64,000 nt of DNA from Salinispirillum sp049115955 (GCA_049115955.1 JAGDZJ010000024.1:1-64000); one strand, 5' to 3'; counted from the first letter of the stretch, positions 26,120 through 35,243 are shown. Numbers and translations are program-made. The notes: generated by a model not told the origin, from the sequence alone.

Positions 26120-26144
26120 AAAAAGAAAGCGACCCTTAGGTCGC
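26120..26144 (-). terminator. Terminator overlapping the sdhB stop codon
   Basis: On the minus strand GCGACC-TAAG-GGTCGC forms a six-pair stem followed by TTTCTTTTT. The loop contains the sdhB TAA stop itself, so the upstream arm is the last two sense codons. This should uncouple sdh from suc transcription at least partly. Confidence 0.75.
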
Positions 26145-26843
26145 ATTCTTCAATAACATAGAACGGATGTGCCCAATTGCACGAGTGGGGTTCAAGCCCT
26201 TCGGACAAACGTTCACACAGTTCATGATACCGCGGCAGCGAAAAACACTGAACGGATCATCCAGTTCACTCAAACGCTCTGCCGTTGCTGTGTCACGTGA
26301 ATCGGCAAGAAAACGATACGCTTGCAACAAGCCAGCAGGCCCGATGAACTTATCTGGGTTCCACCAGAACGACGGGCAAGACGTTGAACAACACGCACAG
26401 AGTATACACTCATATAGCCCATCCAGCTTGGCGCGATCTTCCGGCGACTGCAAACGCTCGATCGCCGGTGCTGGTGTGTTGTTCTGCAAGTACGGTTTGA
26501 TCTTTTCGTACTGCTGGTAGAACAACGACATATCGATGACTAAGTCACGCACTACTGGCAAGCCGGGCAACGGACGCAAAACCAGCTTGCTCTTGCCGTG
26601 CATGGCTTCGGAAATTGGCGTGATACACGCCAATCCGTTCTTACCATTGATGTTCATGCCGTCGGAGCCACAAACCCCTTCGCGGCACGAGCGACGATAA
26701 GACAAAGTCACGTCGCCCTCTTTCAACATATTCAAAACATCCAGCACCATCATGTCTTTGCCTTCTGGCAACTCAATGGTGTAGTCCTGCATGTAAGGCT
26801 TCTTATCCGTCTCCGGATTGTAACGATAAACTGATACCTGCAT
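26136..26843 (-). CDS. sdhB: Succinate dehydrogenase iron-sulfur subunit
   Basis: A 235-residue subunit carrying three Fe-S clusters between SdhA and the membrane anchors. [2Fe-2S] ligands lie in CREGVCGSDG and the following GLAC; [4Fe-4S] and [3Fe-4S] ligands lie in CILCACCSTSCP and CRGIMNCVNVCPKGLNP. Length is close to E. coli SdhB (238). It begins 11 bases after sdhA. Confidence 0.97.
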   Translation of the reverse strand: MQVSVYRYNPETDKKPYMQDYTIELPEGKDMMVLDVLNMLKEGDVTLSYRRSCREGVCGSDGMNINGKNGLACITPISEAMHGKSKLVLRPLPGLPVVRDLVIDMSLFYQQYEKIKPYLQNNTPAPAIERLQSPEDRAKLDGLYECILCACCSTSCPSFWWNPDKFIGPAGLLQAYRFLADSRDTATAERLSELDDPFSVFRCRGIMNCVNVCPKGLNPTRAIGHIRSMLLKNAT

Positions 26844-26854
26844 ACTGATAACTC

Positions 26855-28627
26855 CTAGTAAGACCGTACCATGGGTTCAAACTTATCCATCGTCTTAGGT
26901 GCAAAGTTGACGCCACGCTTTTTCACGCTGCGATCCTGTGGGAAATACAGGGTATGGCACAACCAGTTTTCATCGTCACGTTCAGTGAAGTCTTCACGCG
27001 CATGAGCACCACGACTCTCGGTACGCACTTCTGCAGAAACAGCGGTTGCTTCCGCCACTTCCAACAAGTTGTACAATTCCAGCGCTTCAATACGGGCTGT
27101 GTTGAATGCCTTACTGGTGTCAGCCAAGGCCACATTTTCAACCCGGGCACGCAGTTCTTCCAGCATCTTACGGCCTTTCTTCATGTTGTCGCCTTGACGG
27201 AACACACCGAAGTAAAGCTGCATGGTGCGCTGAAGTTCTTTACGTACTTCCGCAACGCTTTCACCCGTCTTACGAGCTTCCAGCTTGGTCAGGCGGTCCA
27301 TTGACGCATCAATGTCGCCCTGGCTAGCTGCGCGGCTGTCATAGCCTTCACGCAGTGATTTTTCAATCTGTAGACCTGCTGCACGACCGAAGACCACCAA
27401 GTCGAGCAAGGAGTTACCACCCAAGCGGTTAGCACCGTGTACCGATACGCAGGCGGCTTCACCACAGGCGTACAAGCCTTCGATCACAATGTCGTTACCC
27501 TGTGCGTCTTGCGTCAATGCTTGACCACCGATGTTGGTCGGAATACCGCCCATCATGTAGTGGCAGGTAGGAACCACAGGGATCGGTTCTTTTACCGGGT
27601 CGGCGTGCGCAAAGGTGCGCGATAATTCCAAAATACCCGGCAATTTTTCGTTCAGAACTTTTTCGCCCAGGTGATCCAGCTTCAGGTAAACGTGATCGCC
27701 GTCAGGGCCACAACCACGACCTTCCAGAATTTCCAGAATCATCGAGCGGGCTACCACGTCACGACCGGCCAAGTCTTTAGCCGTTGGCGCGTAACGCTCC
27801 ATGAAGCGCTCACCGTCTTTATTGACCAGGTATCCGCCTTCACCGCGGCAACCTTCGGTCACCAGCGTACCCGCACCGGCGATACCGGTCGGGTGGAACT
27901 GCCACATTTCCATGTCCTGCACTGGGAAGCCCGCGCGCAGCGCCATACCAATACCGTCACCGGTGTTGATCAAGGCGTTCGTGGTTGAAGCGTAGATGCG
28001 GCCTGCACCGCCGGTAGCAAACACAGTCGCTTTGGCCTTGATGTAAACGGTTTCGCCCGTTTCAATACAGATGGCTGTACAACCAACGACTGCATTGTCT
28101 TGGTTTTTCACCAGATCAACGGCGTACCATTCGTTCAAGAACTGCGTACCTGCTTTCAGGTTGCCCTGATAAAGCGTGTGCAGCAATGCGTGACCGGTAC
28201 GGTCTGCCGCAGCGCACGTACGAGCTGCCTGCCCGCCTTTACCGAAATCTTTTGACTGGCCACCAAATGGACGCTGATAGATGCGACCATTTTCTGTACG
28301 AGAGAACGGCAAGCCCATATGATCCAACTCGAAGACCGCTTGTGGGCCGACGCTGCACATATACTCAATGGCTTCTTGGTCGCCGATGTAATCCGACCCC
28401 TTAACGGTGTCATACATGTGCCAGCGCCAATCGTCGTTCGGGTCATCACTGGCGATAGCGCAAGTAATACCACCTTGGGCGGAAACCGTGTGTGAACGCG
28501 TAGGGAAAACTTTGGAAACAACCGCTGTTTTGACACCGGACTGCGCAAGCTGAAGAGCCGCACGCATACCCGCGCCGCCTCCGCCAACGATGACGGCATC
28601 AAATTCCATGGTTCTGATATTAGTCAT
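26855..28627 (-). CDS. sdhA: Succinate dehydrogenase flavoprotein subunit
   Basis: A 590-residue catalytic subunit oxidising succinate to fumarate. The FAD-binding GGGGAGMRAALQLAQ is at about 16-30, the histidine for covalent FAD attachment is in SHTVSAQGGI (about 45), and the substrate-site segment HGANRLGGNSLLDLVVFGR is present. It lies three bases after sdhD. Length matches E. coli (588). Confidence 0.97.
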   Translation of the reverse strand: MTNIRTMEFDAVIVGGGGAGMRAALQLAQSGVKTAVVSKVFPTRSHTVSAQGGITCAIASDDPNDDWRWHMYDTVKGSDYIGDQEAIEYMCSVGPQAVFELDHMGLPFSRTENGRIYQRPFGGQSKDFGKGGQAARTCAAADRTGHALLHTLYQGNLKAGTQFLNEWYAVDLVKNQDNAVVGCTAICIETGETVYIKAKATVFATGGAGRIYASTTNALINTGDGIGMALRAGFPVQDMEMWQFHPTGIAGAGTLVTEGCRGEGGYLVNKDGERFMERYAPTAKDLAGRDVVARSMILEILEGRGCGPDGDHVYLKLDHLGEKVLNEKLPGILELSRTFAHADPVKEPIPVVPTCHYMMGGIPTNIGGQALTQDAQGNDIVIEGLYACGEAACVSVHGANRLGGNSLLDLVVFGRAAGLQIEKSLREGYDSRAASQGDIDASMDRLTKLEARKTGESVAEVRKELQRTMQLYFGVFRQGDNMKKGRKMLEELRARVENVALADTSKAFNTARIEALELYNLLEVAEATAVSAEVRTESRGAHAREDFTERDDENWLCHTLYFPQDRSVKKRGVNFAPKTMDKFEPMVRSY

Positions 28628-28630
28628 ATT

Positions 28631-28978
28631 CTATACACCCCATACTGCGTCAAAGGCTACAACGAAATAGACAAACAACACCAAGCCAAGAATAACCAAG
28701 AAGGCCATACGCAGACCTGTAGGCTTGATATAGTCAGTTGCCACCGTCCACATACCGATCCAAGCGTGTGCGATAACCGCAATAATGGTTAACAAGGTGA
28801 ATAGTTTCATCCAACCCTGCGCAAACAATGCAGTCCACGCGTCATAAGACCATTCAGGCTGAACCAGAAAATAAGCCACCATAAAAATAGCGTAGGCCGC
28901 CAACAAAACTGCGGATAAGCGCTGGATGATCCAGTCAGACAAACCGTTGCGACTGAAATTCGTGACACTGCTTACCAT
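28631..28978 (-). CDS. sdhD: Succinate dehydrogenase membrane anchor SdhD
   Basis: A 115-residue protein with three transmembrane helices. His71 (haem b ligand) and Tyr83 (ubiquinone site) stand in HAWIGMWTVATDY at the same numbers as in E. coli SdhD. It overlaps sdhC by seven bases and precedes sdhA by three. Confidence 0.95.
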   Translation of the reverse strand: MVSSVTNFSRNGLSDWIIQRLSAVLLAAYAIFMVAYFLVQPEWSYDAWTALFAQGWMKLFTLLTIIAVIAHAWIGMWTVATDYIKPTGLRMAFLVILGLVLFVYFVVAFDAVWGV

Positions 28979-29358
28979 ACCCAGACTCCTGCCAGTACGA
29001 AAAGAACCACGCTGATTACCAAAGTAATTTGAGCGCCCAACTTGCCGCCTTCTTTTGTCTCACCGACGCCGGTGTCCATAATCAGGTGCTTAACGCCAGC
29101 AACCAAATGGTATGCAAGAGAACTCAAAAGACCCCAAGTAATGAACTTGGCCAAGCCATGATTCATTACGGATTGCGCTGCAGCGAAATCGGCTGGCGAC
29201 GCCAATGACTTATTCAGTACCCAAACCATAAAGGCGATACCAATAAGCAAGAAAATGCCAGATACACGGTGCAGAAAGGATGTAATCGCGGGGATAGGGA
29301 GAGAGATCGTAGTTAGGTCTAGGTTTACAGGTCTGTCTGCTTTCACGGCTGAAGACAC
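28972..29358 (-). CDS. sdhC: Succinate dehydrogenase cytochrome b556 subunit
   Basis: A 128-residue anchor with three transmembrane helices. His84 in YHLVAGVKH is the expected haem ligand, and SFLHRVSGIFL (27-37) contains the quinone-site Ser/Arg pair. It is the first gene of the sdh operon; a strong promoter-like sequence lies about 90 bases upstream. Confidence 0.95.
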   Translation of the reverse strand: MSSAVKADRPVNLDLTTISLPIPAITSFLHRVSGIFLLIGIAFMVWVLNKSLASPADFAAAQSVMNHGLAKFITWGLLSSLAYHLVAGVKHLIMDTGVGETKEGGKLGAQITLVISVVLFVLAGVWVW

Positions 29359-29445
29359 TCTCTTTTAGTTTTGTTAGTCGGCATGAAATTCACTGCGAGC
29401 ACGATGCGCTCCGAAACTCATGCATGAGGGCTGAAAACGAGGGCG

Positions 29446-29474
29446 ATTATAGTGTCCACCCTACGCAATTACAA
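29446..29474 (-). promoter_or_regulatory. Sigma70-like promoter of the sdh operon
   Basis: On the minus strand TTGTAA (29474-29469) is followed after 17 bases by a perfect TATAAT (29451-29446). The implied transcript has a leader of about 80 bases before sdhC. Confidence 0.7.
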
Positions 29475-29618
29475 ACCATCAAGACAAGTTTTCCATCGCT
29501 ATTTATTAATAATGACTATAGAGATGAACTATGGCAGTGCACTTGTCTAATTGATGTACACTCTTCGAGCAATTTGGCGGCTCATGACGCAAAGATTTCG
29601 GAACAAATCAGTAATAAA

Positions 29619-29646
29619 TTGACAAAATCAGTCCGACCTCTATAGT
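29619..29646 (+). promoter_or_regulatory. Strong sigma70-like promoter of gltA
   Basis: A perfect TTGACA (29619-29624), a 16-base spacer and TATAGT (29641-29646) precede gltA, giving a leader of about 115 bases. Confidence 0.75.
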
Positions 29647-29767
29647 TGTGCGCATTTTTCACAGGTCTGTTGTTGTTTAGAATTAGACCATGGTATAAGA
29701 AGACACCAACTCGCCTGCTGAATACCATTCCACGTTCACTCTTATTTACCAAGCCTAAGGAGGCCGC

Positions 29768-31045
29768 ATGACTGACCAGAAAGCGACCTTGACGATTGAC
29801 GGCAAAGAGCCGATCGAACTACCTATCTACAGCGGCACTATGGGCCCGGATGTAGTAGATGTTCGTGGCCTGCTCAAGCACGGGTTGTTTACCTATGACC
29901 CGGGCTTTGTCTCAACAGCGTCTTGTGATTCCGAAATAACCTATATCGATGGTGACAAGGGCATTCTTCTGCATCGCGGCTACCCTATTGAAGAGCTTGC
30001 AGACAACGCGGACTACCTTGAAACCTGCTATCTGCTGTTGTACGGCAACCTGCCAACTGCAGACGAGAAAGCGAAATTCAGCCACATGATCATGCACCAC
30101 ACCATGGTGCATCAGCAGATCCATACCTTCTTTGACGGCTTCCGTCGTGACTCCCACCCTATGGCTATTATGGTGGCAGTAGTAGGTGCTCTGGCTGCGT
30201 TCTATCATGATTCATTAGACATTACCGACCAGGATCACCGCGAAATCACCGCGCATCGCCTGATTTCCAAGATGCCTACCCTGGCAGCAATGGTGTACAA
30301 ATATTCCATCGGCCAGCCGTTCGCTTTCCCGCGCAATGACTTGGACTACGCGTCTAACTTCTTGCACATGATGTTTTCTAACCCGTGTGAAGAGTACAAA
30401 GTGAACCCCGTCATGGCTGCTGCCATGGATAAGATCTTTATCTTGCACGCGGATCACGAACAAAACGCCTCTACGTCTACTGTACGCCTGACCGGCTCCA
30501 CTGGCGCTAACCCCTTCGCTTGTATTTCTGCAGGTATTGCAGCGCTTTGGGGCCCTGCTCACGGTGGTGCTAACGAAGCGGTGTTGTCGATGTTGGAAGA
30601 GATCGGTGACGAATCCAATATTGAAGCTTACATTGCTAAAGCCAAGGACAAGAACGATCCGTTCCGTCTGATGGGCTTCGGGCACCGGGTGTACAAAAAC
30701 TACGACCCGCGCGCCAAAGTAATGAAAGCGCACGCCGACGAAGTACTGAAAGAACTGGGGCAAGTGAACGATCCGTTGCTGAAAATCGCCATGAAGCTGG
30801 AAAAAATCGCTCTGGAAGACGAGTACTTCGTACAGAAGAAACTCTACCCCAACGTGGATTTCTATTCCGGCATCCTGCTGCGTGCGATGGGCATTCCAAC
30901 ATCCATGTTCACGGTAATCTTCGCACTCGGTCGTACCGCTGGCTGGATTGCACATTGGAAAGAGATGGTCAGTGGTGATTACCGCATCGGCCGTCCACGT
31001 CAGTTGTATAAAGGCGAGACCGCACGGAGCTACCCGAAAAAGTAA
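29768..31045 (+). CDS. gltA: Citrate synthase (hexameric type II)
   Basis: A 425-residue enzyme condensing acetyl-CoA and oxaloacetate. Catalytic residues are His265 in WGPAHGGAN, His306 in GFGHRVYKN and Asp364 in YPNVDFYSG, one or two positions from the E. coli GltA numbering. Length and the N-terminal beta-rich domain fit the NADH-sensitive gram-negative form. AAGGAGG lies six bases before the ATG, a near-ideal ribosome site. It is transcribed away from the sdh-suc operon. Confidence 0.98.
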   Translation: MTDQKATLTIDGKEPIELPIYSGTMGPDVVDVRGLLKHGLFTYDPGFVSTASCDSEITYIDGDKGILLHRGYPIEELADNADYLETCYLLLYGNLPTADEKAKFSHMIMHHTMVHQQIHTFFDGFRRDSHPMAIMVAVVGALAAFYHDSLDITDQDHREITAHRLISKMPTLAAMVYKYSIGQPFAFPRNDLDYASNFLHMMFSNPCEEYKVNPVMAAAMDKIFILHADHEQNASTSTVRLTGSTGANPFACISAGIAALWGPAHGGANEAVLSMLEEIGDESNIEAYIAKAKDKNDPFRLMGFGHRVYKNYDPRAKVMKAHADEVLKELGQVNDPLLKIAMKLEKIALEDEYFVQKKLYPNVDFYSGILLRAMGIPTSMFTVIFALGRTAGWIAHWKEMVSGDYRIGRPRQLYKGETARSYPKK

Positions 31046-31050
31046 CCAGT

Positions 31051-31118
31051 CCGTCCGTCCATGGACATGCACTGGCAACTGCTCCCGCGTTGCCAGCATA
31101 CCGTCCGTCCATGGACAT
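31051..31118. repeat. 18-bp direct repeat flanking a hairpin, downstream of gltA
   Basis: CCGTCCGTCCATGGACAT occurs at 31051-31068 and again, identical, at 31101-31118. Each copy contains the self-complementary GTCCATGGAC. Between them CTGGCAAC and GTTGCCAG (31072-31096) form a perfect eight-pair stem. The terminator follows the second copy directly. Confidence 0.85.
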
Positions 31119-31148
31119 AAAAAAGCCACTCAATTGAGTGGCTTTTTT
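31119..31148. terminator. Bidirectional terminator between gltA and topA
   Basis: A perfect palindrome, AAAAAAGCCACTCAA joined to its complement, ends gltA on the plus strand and topA on the minus strand with T runs on both sides. Confidence 0.92.
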
Positions 31149-31168
31149 GTCACTGACGAATGCTCATC

Positions 31169-33862
31169 TCATGCCTTAGTCTTGGGCTTCGCTTTTGCTT
31201 TCGGCTTGGCTTTAGCCTTCGCTTTTGGCTTAGCCTTGCTTGGCGTACCCGCAGACTGAACTACCCATTTCCCGTTTTCGAAAAATGCACGCCAACGGGT
31301 GTCTTTGCCGTCCACTTCTGTCGACAAGTAGTGCTCTTGGGTCTTCCGACTGAAGCGAATCAAGGTCGGATTGCCATCACTATCTTCCAATGGACCACTG
31401 AACAAAAAGTCGTACTTCGCATCGATCGCGTCTTTGTGCGGCTTAATCTCGTGCAGGTACGGCGCACGCGTCTCGCGATTCTTCGGAAACTGACTGGCGG
31501 CCAAGAACAACCCTGCCGCGCCATCACGCAATACGTAGGTATCATCTACCTTCTGGCATTGCAGTTCAGGCAAAGGTACCGGATCCATTTTTGGTGGCGC
31601 GGGCTCACCACTGCGTAACAGTTTGCGCGTGTTCTTACAGGCATCATTGGTGCAGTCAAAGTACTTACCGAACCGGCCCGTCTTCAATTGCATTTGTGAA
31701 CCACACTTGTCACATTCCAGTAATGGGCCATCGTAGCCCTTAAGACGGAACTTGCCCGCTTCTACTTGGAAACCGTCACAATCCGGGTTGTTACCGCAGA
31801 TATGAATCTTGCGTGCCTCATCAATGATGTAGGCGTCCATCGATGAATCGCACTTATGGCAGCGGCGCTTCTGGCGCAGCTCTTTAACTTCCGCCTCTTC
31901 ATCGTCTTGGCCGACAAACTCGTCAGCAGAAACCAAATTCAATGTCTGCTTGCAGCGTTCTTTGGGCGGCAAGTTATAACCGGAGCAACCAAGAAAAACA
32001 CCGGTTGTACCGGTACGAATCATCATCTTTCGGCCACAAGCCGGGCAATCGATGTCGGTCAGCGTCGGCATATTGCCGCGCATTCCGCCATCGTCTTGAT
32101 CTGCGGTTTCTAAGCGGCCAGAAAAATCACGATAAAAGTCGTTTAATTCTTGCTTCCAGTCGCGCTCACCTTTGGCGACTTTATCCAACGCTTCTTCCAT
32201 ACGCGCTGTGAAGTCGTAGTTCATCAGGTTTGAGAAGCTTTCTGACAGACGACCTGTGACGATTTCGCCCATTTTTTCGGCGTAGAACCGGCGGTTCTCC
32301 AGCTTCACATAACCACGATCCTGGATCGTTGAAATGATGGAAGCATACGTAGAAGGACGGCCAATACCGCGTTTCTCCAGCTCTTTAACCAACGTCGCTT
32401 CGGTAAAGCGCGCTGGCGGCTTGGTGAAATGCTGCTGGCTTTCGATGCTGTTGACGGTCAGCGTCTCACCAACCGAAACATCTGGCAGCTCTAAGTCTTC
32501 ATTGCTTTTCGGCTGACTCATAACTCGCGTGTAGCCGTCAAACTTCAGAATTCGACCTTTGGCGCGGAGTTGATAGTCCCCTGCCGCTACGGTAATGGTT
32601 GAGCTCAAGTATTGCGCTGGCACCATCTGGCAAGCGATAAAACGACGCCAGATCAGGTCATACAAACGCAAGGCATCTTGCTCCATACCTTGCAGAGCCG
32701 CTGAACGCATGGTCGCATCAGATGGACGGATCGCTTCGTGTGCTTCCTGAGCGCCGTCAGAGCTCGAATAACGCACCGGGTCATTCGGTAAGTAGGCAGC
32801 ACCAAACTCGTCACCAATGAGCTTACGCGCCGACGCAACAGCATCCGCACTCAGGTTGGTGGAATCGGTACGCATATAGGTGATGTAACCCGCTTCATAC
32901 AAGCGCTGGGCCATCATCATGGTCTTTTTAACCGTGAAGCCCAGGCGGTTACTGGCGGCTTGCTGCAACGTCGAGGTAATAAACGGTGCATTGGGACGCG
33001 ACTGAGTTGGTTTGTCTGCCCGCTCGGACACCACCAAATCGTATGAACGCAGTTTCGCCTCATGAGCGCGAGTGTCCGCTTCATTCGTTGGGCGATATTC
33101 TTTGTCCCCCACCCGAGCAACTTTTAACGGCAGCTCCACACCAAGGCCGGTGATCGTTTCCGCCAGCGTGTCCCAGTACTCTTCCGGGTTAAATTTGCGA
33201 ATTTCTTGTTCTTTCTCAACGATCAATTTGACCGCGACACTCTGTACTCGACCGGCAGACAAGCCACGTGCGACTTTTTTCCACAACAGCGGTGAAACCA
33301 TGTAACCCACTACACGGTCGAGGAAACGACGCGCCTGCTGCGCATTAACACGGCTTACATTCAGCTCACTGGGCTTAGCAAACGCGGACTGAATGGCTTT
33401 TTTGGTGATTTCGCTGAAAACAACCCGTTTGTAAGGTGCTACATCACCAATAGCTTCTTTAAGGTGCCACGCAATGGCTTCCCCTTCGCGGTCCAAATCC
33501 GTTGCGAGGTAGATTTGGTCGGCGTCTTTCGCCAAGCGCTTTAATTCATCGACGACCTTTTCTTTGCCGGGAAGAATTTCGTAGTGCGCTTGCCAGTCGT
33601 TTTCCGGATCTACACCCATGCGCGCAATTAGCTGAGAACGAGCCTTCTCTTTCTTATATTGCTCTTTTTTATCCGCGGGCATAGCACGGGTTTTAGCCGC
33701 CTGCTTGGCGCGCTCTGTGGCATCAACCGGCTTACTCTGACCGGAGGTAGGCAAGTCTCGAATATGACCAACGCTTGACTTCACCACGAAACCGGGGCCA
33801 AGGTATTTATTGATCGTCTTGGCTTTGGCCGGGGACTCAACTATGACTAAAGACTTTCCCAT
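31169..33862 (-). CDS. topA: DNA topoisomerase I
   Basis: An 897-residue type IA topoisomerase relaxing negative supercoils. TOPRIM begins at residue 3 (SLVIVESPAKAKTI) with DLDREGEAIAWH as the metal-binding motif. The active tyrosine is in YITYMRTDSTNLS (about 320). Three C-terminal zinc-ribbon modules carry CPACGRKM, CHKCDSSM and CDKCGSQM. The protein ends in a lysine/alanine/proline-rich tail of about 25 residues, a low-complexity DNA-binding extension. A good promoter lies upstream, and a shared terminator separates it from gltA. Confidence 0.97.
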   Translation of the reverse strand: MGKSLVIVESPAKAKTINKYLGPGFVVKSSVGHIRDLPTSGQSKPVDATERAKQAAKTRAMPADKKEQYKKEKARSQLIARMGVDPENDWQAHYEILPGKEKVVDELKRLAKDADQIYLATDLDREGEAIAWHLKEAIGDVAPYKRVVFSEITKKAIQSAFAKPSELNVSRVNAQQARRFLDRVVGYMVSPLLWKKVARGLSAGRVQSVAVKLIVEKEQEIRKFNPEEYWDTLAETITGLGVELPLKVARVGDKEYRPTNEADTRAHEAKLRSYDLVVSERADKPTQSRPNAPFITSTLQQAASNRLGFTVKKTMMMAQRLYEAGYITYMRTDSTNLSADAVASARKLIGDEFGAAYLPNDPVRYSSSDGAQEAHEAIRPSDATMRSAALQGMEQDALRLYDLIWRRFIACQMVPAQYLSSTITVAAGDYQLRAKGRILKFDGYTRVMSQPKSNEDLELPDVSVGETLTVNSIESQQHFTKPPARFTEATLVKELEKRGIGRPSTYASIISTIQDRGYVKLENRRFYAEKMGEIVTGRLSESFSNLMNYDFTARMEEALDKVAKGERDWKQELNDFYRDFSGRLETADQDDGGMRGNMPTLTDIDCPACGRKMMIRTGTTGVFLGCSGYNLPPKERCKQTLNLVSADEFVGQDDEEAEVKELRQKRRCHKCDSSMDAYIIDEARKIHICGNNPDCDGFQVEAGKFRLKGYDGPLLECDKCGSQMQLKTGRFGKYFDCTNDACKNTRKLLRSGEPAPPKMDPVPLPELQCQKVDDTYVLRDGAAGLFLAASQFPKNRETRAPYLHEIKPHKDAIDAKYDFLFSGPLEDSDGNPTLIRFSRKTQEHYLSTEVDGKDTRWRAFFENGKWVVQSAGTPSKAKPKAKAKAKPKAKAKPKTKA

Positions 33863-33907
33863 AAGGCTGTAATATCTGCTCGTATTAAATTTTGAAAAGG
33901 CCGGCGA

Positions 33908-33936
33908 GGTATAACGGTTTGATTCTCACAGGTCAA
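33908..33936 (-). promoter_or_regulatory. Sigma70-like promoter of topA
   Basis: On the minus strand TTGACC (33936-33931), a 17-base spacer and TATACC (33913-33908) precede topA by about 45 bases. Confidence 0.65.
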
Positions 33937-34011
33937 GTGTTGTAAACGACTATTGTTTTTTCATGCTAGAATATTTTACTACTACGTCAAGCCACCAGGA
34001 GTCGATGGCCC

Positions 34012-34851
34012 ATGCTATGGTTTCTTGCTTTGTTCGTGTTTTTAATGGTTCTGGTTGGTGCTCTATGGATGGGCCAACTGTCGACCGACCGCTTCCAAGA
34101 AGACGTTCAGCGCAAGCAGCGAGCAGGCTTGTTAAAGCGGCGCTGCATGGAAATAGAGGAGCTGACATCGAGCCTGCTGAAATACGACAACAATGAAGGC
34201 TTGGTGGTCGCCATCACTGAATTCCTGATTGGCGAAATAAAAAAACGCCACGACCTGATGCCGGATGACCCAGACATTCCTGCCGAAATGGAGCGCGCTC
34301 AACATCGTATCGACAACGTGTCCACACTCGTAGGTAAAGGCGACATCCACATCCCCACCAATGATTTCGAAATCGACGAATTGCGCAAAGAAATTGGTCG
34401 CATATTGAAGCTGATTAAGGTGATGTACCCGCAAGGATTCTTTCTGGAAGAAGACTTCATGGCACACACCAACCGCATGAAGACACTGCTGCTGAAAACC
34501 GAAATCAATGCCTACGTGCAGCAAGGCAAGGTTGCCCTGAAGCTCGGTGATCGACTCACGGCGGCGTCGTATTTCAAACACGCCAAAGAGAAGCTGGTCG
34601 CCAGCGAGCAGAGCTTCCCCGAGCGCACCGACATGGTGAAGCGCATTTCAAAAATGATCTCCAGCATCTACTCCACCGAGAAAGAGTTCGACAGTGTAAC
34701 GGAAGCCATGGAGTCGGGACGCTTCGATCTTAATCTGGGCGGCGTTATTGTAGATCCTGACGGCGATTCAGAAGCAGATGACGACAGCAGTGACGACACC
34801 GATGACGTTGAAAGCGATTCGGATTCTGAAGAAGAGACTTCTAAAGCCTAG
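34012..34851 (+). CDS. Membrane-anchored protein with acidic C-terminal tail, unknown function
   Basis: A 279-residue protein. Residues 2-20 (LWFLALFVFLMVLVGALWM) form one transmembrane anchor, followed by a long, largely helical soluble region (about 25-235) rich in charged residues. The last 35 or so residues are almost all Asp, Glu and Ser. AGGAG lies 11 bases upstream; a closer ATG at 34005 is in another frame. An extended -10-like TGCTAGAAT is near 33964. Pseudomonas has unrelated-looking hypothetical genes beside topA, so position alone gives no function. A hairpin (GCGCCT-CT-AGGCGC, 34865-34878) follows the stop without a T run. Confidence 0.75.
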   Translation: MLWFLALFVFLMVLVGALWMGQLSTDRFQEDVQRKQRAGLLKRRCMEIEELTSSLLKYDNNEGLVVAITEFLIGEIKKRHDLMPDDPDIPAEMERAQHRIDNVSTLVGKGDIHIPTNDFEIDELRKEIGRILKLIKVMYPQGFFLEEDFMAHTNRMKTLLLKTEINAYVQQGKVALKLGDRLTAASYFKHAKEKLVASEQSFPERTDMVKRISKMISSIYSTEKEFDSVTEAMESGRFDLNLGGVIVDPDGDSEADDDSSDDTDDVESDSDSEEETSKA

Positions 34852-34870
34852 CGAATGCTTCAGAGCGCCT

Positions 34871-35092
34871 CTAGGCGCGCTGAAAACGCTTAACGACCTT
34901 GCCATCGACTGTTACTGATTCAACAAACATCGCCAAAGGCCGCACCCAGAAACCGAAGTCACCATACATGCACTGGTAGTGTACAAGCCATTCTTCGGTC
35001 TCAGAATGGCGCACCATGCCAACGACACGGTACTCCCCTCCTTTATAGTGTCTATACAACCCGGGCTCGGGTGAATTCTGTGGTTCTTGCAT
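34871..35092 (-). CDS. DUF1653 protein
   Basis: A 73-residue protein matching the DUF1653 pattern: GLYRHYKGGEYRVVG, RHSETEEWLVHYQCMYGD and FWVRPLAMF. Function is unknown; members are small soluble beta-rich proteins. The gene between fadA and topA mirrors the Pseudomonas arrangement as I remember it. It is separated from fadA by a terminator, so it is probably transcribed alone. Confidence 0.9.
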   Translation of the reverse strand: MQEPQNSPEPGLYRHYKGGEYRVVGMVRHSETEEWLVHYQCMYGDFGFWVRPLAMFVESVTVDGKVVKRFQRA

Positions 35093-35136
35093 GGGATACC
35101 TTTATTTTATTTTCACACTGCTTTCATTATGGGCAT

Positions 35137-35168
35137 AAAAAAGGCGGCCATCTACTGGCCGCCTTTTT
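35137..35168. terminator. Terminator after fadBA (bidirectional shape)
   Basis: AAAAGGCGGCCA and TGGCCGCCTTTT form a GC-rich stem around TCTAC with T runs on both sides, about 75 bases beyond fadA. Confidence 0.9.
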
Positions 35169-35243
35169 TATTGGACGCCACTAAGAGCGTCACGAGCGAA
35201 GTTATGGCAAATTTTAACACCGCCATAAGAAGCTCAGTAGTTC

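Larger units (their letters stand above)
29359..29767. other. sdhC-gltA divergent intergenic region
   Basis: A 409-base AT-rich control region between the two TCA transcription units. It holds two outward-facing sigma70-like promoters about 150 bases apart. The only ORF (29424-29645) lacks a ribosome site and overlaps both promoters, so it is not counted. No clear CRP or ArcA palindrome was picked out by eye. Confidence 0.7.

Noticed and set aside
29424..29645. Small ORF in the sdhC-gltA spacer
   Set aside because: No ribosome site, and it runs across both promoter-like elements.
31051..31118. Possible CRISPR array
   Set aside because: Only two 18-bp copies exist, they lie in a gene-to-gene spacer with an internal stem, and no cas genes are near.
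30215..31129. 304-codon ORF antisense to gltA
   Set aside because: It lies wholly opposite a clear citrate synthase gene, has no ribosome site and no family-like sequence.
31169..31260. Lysine/alanine repeat at the topA 3' end as a DNA repeat element
   Set aside because: The repeated codons simply encode the low-complexity tail of topoisomerase I.
33963..34196. 77-codon ORF with good AGGAG spacing at ATG 34005
   Set aside because: The overlapping frame from 34012 encodes a coherent membrane protein; this one has no protein-like features and stops early.
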